Positions 50,729-55,173 of a stretch of DNA of 55,173 bases are shown in pieces; the stretch's first letter is position 1; each line of letters opens with the position of its first letter. The stretch is from Burkholderiales bacterium. GTDB lineage: Bacteria > Pseudomonadota > Gammaproteobacteria > Burkholderiales > Burkholderiaceae_E. Made by a program: the position numbers and the translations under genes. The stretch lies in contig RPRK01000011.1 in assembly GCA_003818495.1 (NCBI GenBank), positions 1 through 55,173 on the forward strand. The letters run 5' to 3'. Under the pieces are notes generated by a model. It saw nothing but the letters and a program-made list of their open reading frames with translations. It was not told where the DNA came from and searched no databases.

Positions 50729-52210
50729 ATGACATTGGCGATGAGCTGGGACGAGTGGGCCCGGCACGACGGGCTCGCGCTCGCCGCGCGCGTGCGCGGC
50801 GGCGAGCTGACCGCACACGAGCTGGCCGCGCAGGCCGCGGCCGGGATCGCGAAGACGAACCCCGCGCTGTCGGCTGTCGTCGAGGTCTTCGACGACGTCG
50901 TCGCCGATCCGCTCGCCGACGGCATGGATCCCGACGGCGCGTTCGCGGGCGTGCCGTACCTGATGAAGGACCTCGGCCCGACCCTGAAGGGCCGGCTGCA
51001 GGAGATGGGCTCGCTGCTGATGCGCGGCCATCGCGCCCCGGCCGACAGCTTCCTCACGGGCCGGATCCGGCGCGCCGGCCTGAACGTCATCGGGCGCAGC
51101 ACCACGCCCGAGTTCGGCGTCTGCAGCTCGGCCGAGAACCCGGCCGTCTACGTCACCCGCAACCCCTGGGACACCGGCTTCACCACCTGCGGATCGTCCG
51201 CCGGCACCGCCGCGATGGTCGCGGCGGGCGTGCTGCCGCTGTCGCACGCGACCGATGGCGGCGGCTCGATCCGCATCCCCGCGGGCGTCAACGGCAACAT
51301 CGGGCTCAAGCCCTCGCGCGGCGTGTTCTCGATCGCGCCCGGCGCCTCGGACCTCACCGGGCTGGTGTCGACGCAGGGCTGCCAGAGCCGCAGCGTGCGT
51401 GACACCGCCGCCTTCGTCGACCGCTGCCGGGGCGGCGCGCCGGGCGAGTTCATGCCGTACTGGACGCCGGCCGAGCCGTACCTGACGCTGATCGATCGCG
51501 ACCCGCCGCGGCTGCGCATCGCGCTGTCGCACGAATGGGGCGACTACCGCGCCACGCCGCACATCGTCGCCGAGCTCGAGCGGGCCGGCCGCTTCCTCGA
51601 GGGGCTCGGTCACCACGTCGACTGGGCGCTGCCCGCGGTCGACATCCGCGCGGCATTCGAGGCGCAGACCACCTGCTACATCAGCAACTTCGCGCAGACG
51701 ATCACCAACCTGCTGGGGCCGCTCGGCCTCGAGCGCCCGCCCGCCGACCGTGTCGAGCCGATCAACGTGCTGATCTGGGAGGCCGGCCGCCACACCACGT
51801 TCGCCGAGCGGGCCCGGATGCAGGCGGTGTTCAACACCACCTCGCGCGCGTTCGGCGCGTTCTTCGAGTCGTGGGACATCATCCTCACGCCGATCACCGC
51901 GCTGCCCACGCCACGCATCGGCACCACCGAGTACCTGACGACGAGCGACAACCCGTCCGTGCACGACTGGTTCGCCAACCTCTGGCGCTTCTTCGCCTAC
52001 ACGCCGCTCGCCAACCTCTGCGGCCTGCCGGGCATCTCGATGCCGATGGCGACGCACGCCGACGGACTGCCGCTGGGCATCCAGGCGCAGGCCGCGCAGG
52101 CGAACGACGGGCTGCTGCTGCAGCTCGCCGCGCAGATCGAGCGCGCGCTCGACGGGCGGTGGAACGGCGGGCGCACGCCCCGCGTGCACGTCACGAAGGA
52201 CGGACGATGA
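50729..52210 (+). CDS. Amidase-signature family hydrolase
   Basis: A 493-residue amidase. The Ser-cisSer-Lys triad is visible: Lys80 in PYLMKDLGP, cis-Ser156 in TTCGSSAGTAA, nucleophile Ser180 in ATDGGGSIRIPAG. The GGSSGG motif is altered to CGSSAG. It hydrolyses amide bonds; candidates range from aryl or fatty amides to 6-aminohexanoate-type oligomers, and the sequence does not decide. It overlaps the RraA-family gene by ATGA, implying a shared pathway, perhaps an amide released to an acid that is then cleaved. No signal peptide, so cytoplasmic. Confidence 0.88.
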   Translation: MTLAMSWDEWARHDGLALAARVRGGELTAHELAAQAAAGIAKTNPALSAVVEVFDDVVADPLADGMDPDGAFAGVPYLMKDLGPTLKGRLQEMGSLLMRGHRAPADSFLTGRIRRAGLNVIGRSTTPEFGVCSSAENPAVYVTRNPWDTGFTTCGSSAGTAAMVAAGVLPLSHATDGGGSIRIPAGVNGNIGLKPSRGVFSIAPGASDLTGLVSTQGCQSRSVRDTAAFVDRCRGGAPGEFMPYWTPAEPYLTLIDRDPPRLRIALSHEWGDYRATPHIVAELERAGRFLEGLGHHVDWALPAVDIRAAFEAQTTCYISNFAQTITNLLGPLGLERPPADRVEPINVLIWEAGRHTTFAERARMQAVFNTTSRAFGAFFESWDIILTPITALPTPRIGTTEYLTTSDNPSVHDWFANLWRFFAYTPLANLCGLPGISMPMATHADGLPLGIQAQAAQANDGLLLQLAAQIERALDGRWNGGRTPRVHVTKDGR

Positions 52211-52752
52211 GCCTCAAGACCTCCGATCTCTGCGATGCCTGCGATGCGGCGCTCGCCTGCGCGCTGCCGTTCCGAGGCTACGGTCGCCGCCGCGCCTTCG
52301 CCGGCTCGATCCGCACGCTGCGCTGCTTCGAGGACATCGGCCTGATGCGCGCCATCGTGAGCGAGCCCGGCCACGACCGGGTGCTCGTCATCGACGGCGG
52401 CGGCTCGCTCGCCCGCGCGCTCTTCGGCGACGTCATGGCCGCCGTGGCCGCGCGCAACGGCTGGGCGGGACTGGTGATCCACGGCGTGATCCGCGACGCG
52501 ATCGAGATCGACGCGATGGAGATCGGCGTCAAGGCCCTCGGCACGGTGCCGCGCCGCGGCGAGCGGACCGGTGCCGGCGAGGTCGACGTGCCGGTGAGCT
52601 TCGGCGGCGTCACGTTCACGCCGGGGGCGCGCCTCGTCGCCGACGAGGACGGTGTGATCGTGCTGCCGCACGGGGTGCGGGAGACGGACCTCGACACCCA
52701 GGGGGCGGTGGCGGCCACCGCAGTGTTCGCCGCGGGCACCGGGCCGGCGTAG
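52207..52752 (+). CDS. RraA/HMG-aldolase family protein
   Basis: A 181-residue protein of the RraA-like fold: TSDLCDACDAAL start, VLVIDGGGSLARALFGDVMAA, GWAGLVIHGVIRDAIEIDAMEIGVKALGTVP (in parts; IRD is the catalytic Arg-Asp of aldolases), then FTPGARLVADEDGVIVLP. Members are either 4-hydroxy-4-methyl-2-oxoglutarate aldolases/oxaloacetate decarboxylases or RNase E inhibitors. The conserved R-D and D-G residues and the coupling to an amidase favour a metabolic aldolase/decarboxylase here. The start codon lies within the amidase stop. Confidence 0.82.
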   Translation: MSLKTSDLCDACDAALACALPFRGYGRRRAFAGSIRTLRCFEDIGLMRAIVSEPGHDRVLVIDGGGSLARALFGDVMAAVAARNGWAGLVIHGVIRDAIEIDAMEIGVKALGTVPRRGERTGAGEVDVPVSFGGVTFTPGARLVADEDGVIVLPHGVRETDLDTQGAVAATAVFAAGTGPA

Positions 52753-52906
52753 TTTCGCGCGCCGCGGACGCCCCGAGGTGCCGAGCGCCCGCGGGACCGA
52801 GCGACGTCACCCACCTGCCACCACACCCCTGTAGGCTGTGCGCGCGGGGCGGTCGGGCCGATGTCGTACCGTCCGACGCGACGCCTGTCCCCTCGGAGAG
52901 CCCGTC

Positions 52907-54199
52907 ATGCGCTCAGTACCCGTCACGCTCGCGATCGCCCTCATCGTCACTGTCGCAGCGGCTTCGTTCGCTCCGGCGGCATGGTGTCGCGAAGAAGGCA
53001 CCCCGCTCCCGCCCAAGGTCCTCGCCGCCGAGCGGCCCGCCACCGTCCAGCTCGGCCCGCGGCCGTTCTTCCTCGTCGACGACATGCGCGAGGGCCCGCT
53101 CAAGGAGACCCTGCAGCGCTGCGCCCGGCGCCAGGCTTTCACGCCGAGCGCCTTCTCGATCGGCCATCGCGGCGCGCCCCTGCAGTTTCCGGAGCACACC
53201 GCCGAGTCGTACATCGCCGCCGCGCGGATGGGCGCCGGCATCGTCGAGTGCGACGTGACCTTCACCAAGGACCACGAGCTCGTCTGCCGTCACGCGCAGA
53301 ACGACCTGCACACCACCACCGACATCCTCGTCACGCCGCTCGCCGCGAAGTGCACGAAGCCGTTCACGCCGGCCGTGCTCGACGCCACCGGCAAGGTGCT
53401 GACCCCGGCCAGCGCCGAGTGCCGCACCAGCGACATCACGCTCGCCGAGTTCAGGACGCTGCGCGGCAAGATGGACGCGTCCGACCCGGCGGCCCGCACG
53501 CCCGAGGCGTTCCTGGGCGGCACGGCGCGCTGGCGCACCGACCTGTACTCCGGTCCCACCAGCGGCACGCTGCTCACGCACCGCGAGAGCATCGCGCTGT
53601 TCCGGCGGCTCGGCGTGAAGATGACCCCCGAGCTCAAGCGCCCGAGCGTCGCGATGCCCTTCGAGGGCTTCACGCAGCAGGCCTACGCGCAGAAGCTGAT
53701 CGACGAGTACAAGGCGGCCGGCGTGCCGCCCGCCGACGTCTGGCCGCAGTCCTTCGACCTGCGCGACGTGCTCCAGTGGGTGCAGACCGAGCCCGCGTTC
53801 GGGCGCCAGGCGGTCTTCCTCGACGGTGCGACCAGCGTGGCGGCGCTGCCGTCGCCGGCCGAGCTCGCGCGGTACCGGGCCGAGGGCGTGCGCATCGTCG
53901 CGCCGCCGGTCTTCGCCCTGCTGTCGGTCGACGCTTCCGGACGCATCGTGCCGTCGGACTACGCGCGCAGCGCGAAAGCCGCCGGGCTCGACCTGATCGC
54001 CTGGAGCCTCGAGCGCTCGGGCATCCTTGCCGATGGCCGCAACGGCTTCTTCTTCCAGACCGTCGACCCGGCCATCCGCGCGGAAGGCGACGTGTACACC
54101 GTCATCGACGTGCTGGCGCGCGAGGTGGGCGTGATCGGGATCTTCTCGGACTGGCCCGCGACGACGACCTTCTACGCGAACTGCATGGGTCTGCGCTGA
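52907..54199 (+). CDS. Exported glycerophosphodiester phosphodiesterase, GlpQ-like
   Basis: A 430-residue protein with signal peptide [22 protein letters not shown]. The GDPD TIM barrel shows the catalytic HRG (87-89) in [19 protein letters not shown], Glu114-x-Asp116 in [19 protein letters not shown], and His129. These are the calcium and general-acid/base residues of GlpQ-type enzymes, which hydrolyse deacylated phospholipids to glycerol-3-phosphate and an alcohol. An insertion of about 60 residues ([16 protein letters not shown]... with several Cys) is longer than in E. coli GlpQ and is also seen in some bacterial and plant-like GDPDs. No glpT is linked. Convergent with the membrane-protein gene, 18 bp apart. 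Confidence 0.88.
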   Translation: MRSVPVTLAIALIVTVAAASFAPAAWCREEGTPLPPKVLAAERPATVQLGPRPFFLVDDMREGPLKETLQRCARRQAFTPSAFSIGHRGAPLQFPEHTAESYIAAARMGAGIVECDVTFTKDHELVCRHAQNDLHTTTDILVTPLAAKCTKPFTPAVLDATGKVLTPASAECRTSDITLAEFRTLRGKMDASDPAARTPEAFLGGTARWRTDLYSGPTSGTLLTHRESIALFRRLGVKMTPELKRPSVAMPFEGFTQQAYAQKLIDEYKAAGVPPADVWPQSFDLRDVLQWVQTEPAFGRQAVFLDGATSVAALPSPAELARYRAEGVRIVAPPVFALLSVDASGRIVPSDYARSAKAAGLDLIAWSLERSGILADGRNGFFFQTVDPAIRAEGDVYTVIDVLAREVGVIGIFSDWPATTTFYANCMGLR

Positions 54200-54217
54200 G
54201 GCGCGGCCTCGACCCGA

Positions 54218-55003
54218 TCAGCGGCTCGCCGCGATGCGCCGGGCACGGACCAGATTGGACAGCGCGACGGCGAGGAAGCCGAGGCTCAGCACCGTCTCGA
54301 ACAGCTCCTGGTGGTGGCTGATCGTGTAGAAGCCCAGGCGGTTCAGGTACTCCCACTGCGTGTAGAAGGCGGCGGTGGGCAGGAAGTAGAGCGCGCAGTA
54401 CCAGTCGGCGAGCAGCACGTCCCGCCAGCCGTTGCTGCGGGCCTCCTTCAGGAGCCAGCCGAGACCGCCGGCCAGACCGACCAGGATGAACGCGTTGTGC
54501 AGCAGGCCCGACCCCGCGAACCAGTCCAGGTTGTGGACGGTGGTCTCCTGCTGCAGGTTGTGCTGCATGAAGAACTCGCCGGACTCGATCTGCAACAGGC
54601 GCTGCCCCCAGCTGATCTCCTCGGCGGCGATGAAGAAGCAGCCGCATCCGAAGGCGAGCAAGAGCAGGACGCGGACGTCCCTCCAGCCGACCGCTCGCAG
54701 CAACCGGTCTGCGCTGTAGACGCCCACCAGCGCGGCGAACGCATACGACACGAACTGCATGGACTCGAAGGGTCCGTCCTCCCGGATGAGCGCCCGGTAG
54801 GCGACCGGATCGACGTACCACACGCATCCGACGATCAGCAGGAACACCAGCGGCAGGACGGCGACGAGGATCTCGCCGGGGAGCGCGTCACGAAGGACGC
54901 CGAGCGTCGGCCCCCGGCCTCGCGGACGGACGGTCGGCGCGTATCGCGGCGCGACCGGGGCCGCGACCGGGACCGACGTGACGTACTTGGCACTCAGATG
55001 CAT
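54218..55003 (-). CDS. Six-helix membrane protein with EEISWGQR motif, unknown function
   Basis: A 261-residue protein with about six transmembrane helices (PLVFLLIVGCVWYV; FVSYAFAALVGVYSA; VLLLLAFGCGCFFIAA; LLHNAFILVGLAGGLGWLL; LYFLPTAAFY; LGFLAVALSNLV). The conserved-looking signature AAEEISWGQRLLQIESGEFF...HNLQQETTVHNLDW carries charged residues within or near the membrane, suggesting an active site. I recall this EEISWGQR/HN pattern in uncharacterised membrane proteins, often near polysaccharide genes; no such genes are visible here. The frame continues open to the right edge of the window, so the true start may lie upstream; the ATG at 55003 is the first reasonable one before TM1. Confidence 0.6.
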   Translation of the reverse strand: MHLSAKYVTSVPVAAPVAPRYAPTVRPRGRGPTLGVLRDALPGEILVAVLPLVFLLIVGCVWYVDPVAYRALIREDGPFESMQFVSYAFAALVGVYSADRLLRAVGWRDVRVLLLLAFGCGCFFIAAEEISWGQRLLQIESGEFFMQHNLQQETTVHNLDWFAGSGLLHNAFILVGLAGGLGWLLKEARSNGWRDVLLADWYCALYFLPTAAFYTQWEYLNRLGFYTISHHQELFETVLSLGFLAVALSNLVRARRIAASR

Positions 55004-55173
55004 CTGACGCGTCCGCTCTGGGCATCGGCTCCCGGATCGACGATCCGGAGGAGCGCTGCGATGACACTGTCGTCCACGATACGGCTGCGCGGTGCCGAGC
55101 GGGATGCCAAACCGCACGAGGAGCCGCCGAATGGTCGTGCCGGTGCAGCGCACGCCGAACCGGCGCAGCACGC

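Overview
The window is 55 kb of very GC-rich chromosomal DNA with strong GC bias at third codon positions. The gene content (Bug/TctC-type binding protein, CzcI-like leader gene, second infA, PxpBCA cluster, ArsJ-type arsenic operon, RlmJ with a DPSY motif) points to a betaproteobacterium, most likely Burkholderiales. This is inference from gene families, not a phylogeny. I saw no rRNA, tRNA, CRISPR, prophage or insertion sequence. The region reads as ordinary chromosome with two metal-resistance modules embedded in metabolic genes.

Layout: (1) 1-2.8 kb: a truncated KTSC-domain gene at the left edge, a stand-alone hutH, and an outer-membrane barrel protein. (2) 3.1-10.6 kb: a heavy-metal efflux operon. 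It holds a CzcI-like protein with seven 6-residue His repeats, a CzcC-like outer-membrane factor, a small HEGHDHD membrane protein, a CzcB-like adaptor, a CusA/CzcA-type RND pump and a small His-containing periplasmic protein. (3) 10.6-16.5 kb: a MaoC-type hydratase, a GrdB-like reductase-family protein, an anchored solute-binding-like protein, and fadH overlapping a thioesterase gene. (4) 16.6-27.5 kb: mostly envelope proteins: an Omp85-like barrel, an 877-residue lipoprotein, an orphan ABC ATPase, a TctC protein, rlmJ, exported msrA, a collagen-like/Asp-box lipoprotein and an exported alpha/beta hydrolase. (5) 27.6-30.3 kb: pxpB-pxpC-pxpA (5-oxoprolinase). (6) 30.4-34.9 kb: an OYE-family oxidoreductase, a small barrel protein, an RluF-like pseudouridine synthase and a methyltransferase.

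(7) 34.9-40.2 kb: the most interesting locus, an arsenic operon gap-arsJ-arsC-arsR-arsN2/flavoprotein. GAPDH plus ArsJ should convert arsenate to 1-arseno-3-phosphoglycerate and export it. ArsC reduces arsenate and ArsR regulates. The last gene fuses an ArsN2 acetyltransferase to a two-dinucleotide-fold flavoprotein and ends in a tail of six Cys-Cys pairs spaced exactly 13 residues apart. Two matching operator-like sites (TTCGAA-N7-GAACT-N3-GAAG) lie upstream of gap and across the arsR start codon.

(8) 40.3-46.3 kb: an acyl-CoA synthetase, an NTF2/flavin monooxygenase fusion overlapping an MFS transporter gene, and an ArgE-type deacetylase. (9) 46.4-48.9 kb: an 87-residue protein next to a second infA, then a GntR/FadR-type regulator with an ApnO-like dehydrogenase. 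A TNGTNNNACNA operator overlaps the predicted -10 of the dehydrogenase. (10) 49.1-55.2 kb: a chemoreceptor, an amidase overlapping an RraA-family gene, an exported glycerophosphodiester phosphodiesterase and a six-helix membrane protein of unknown function.
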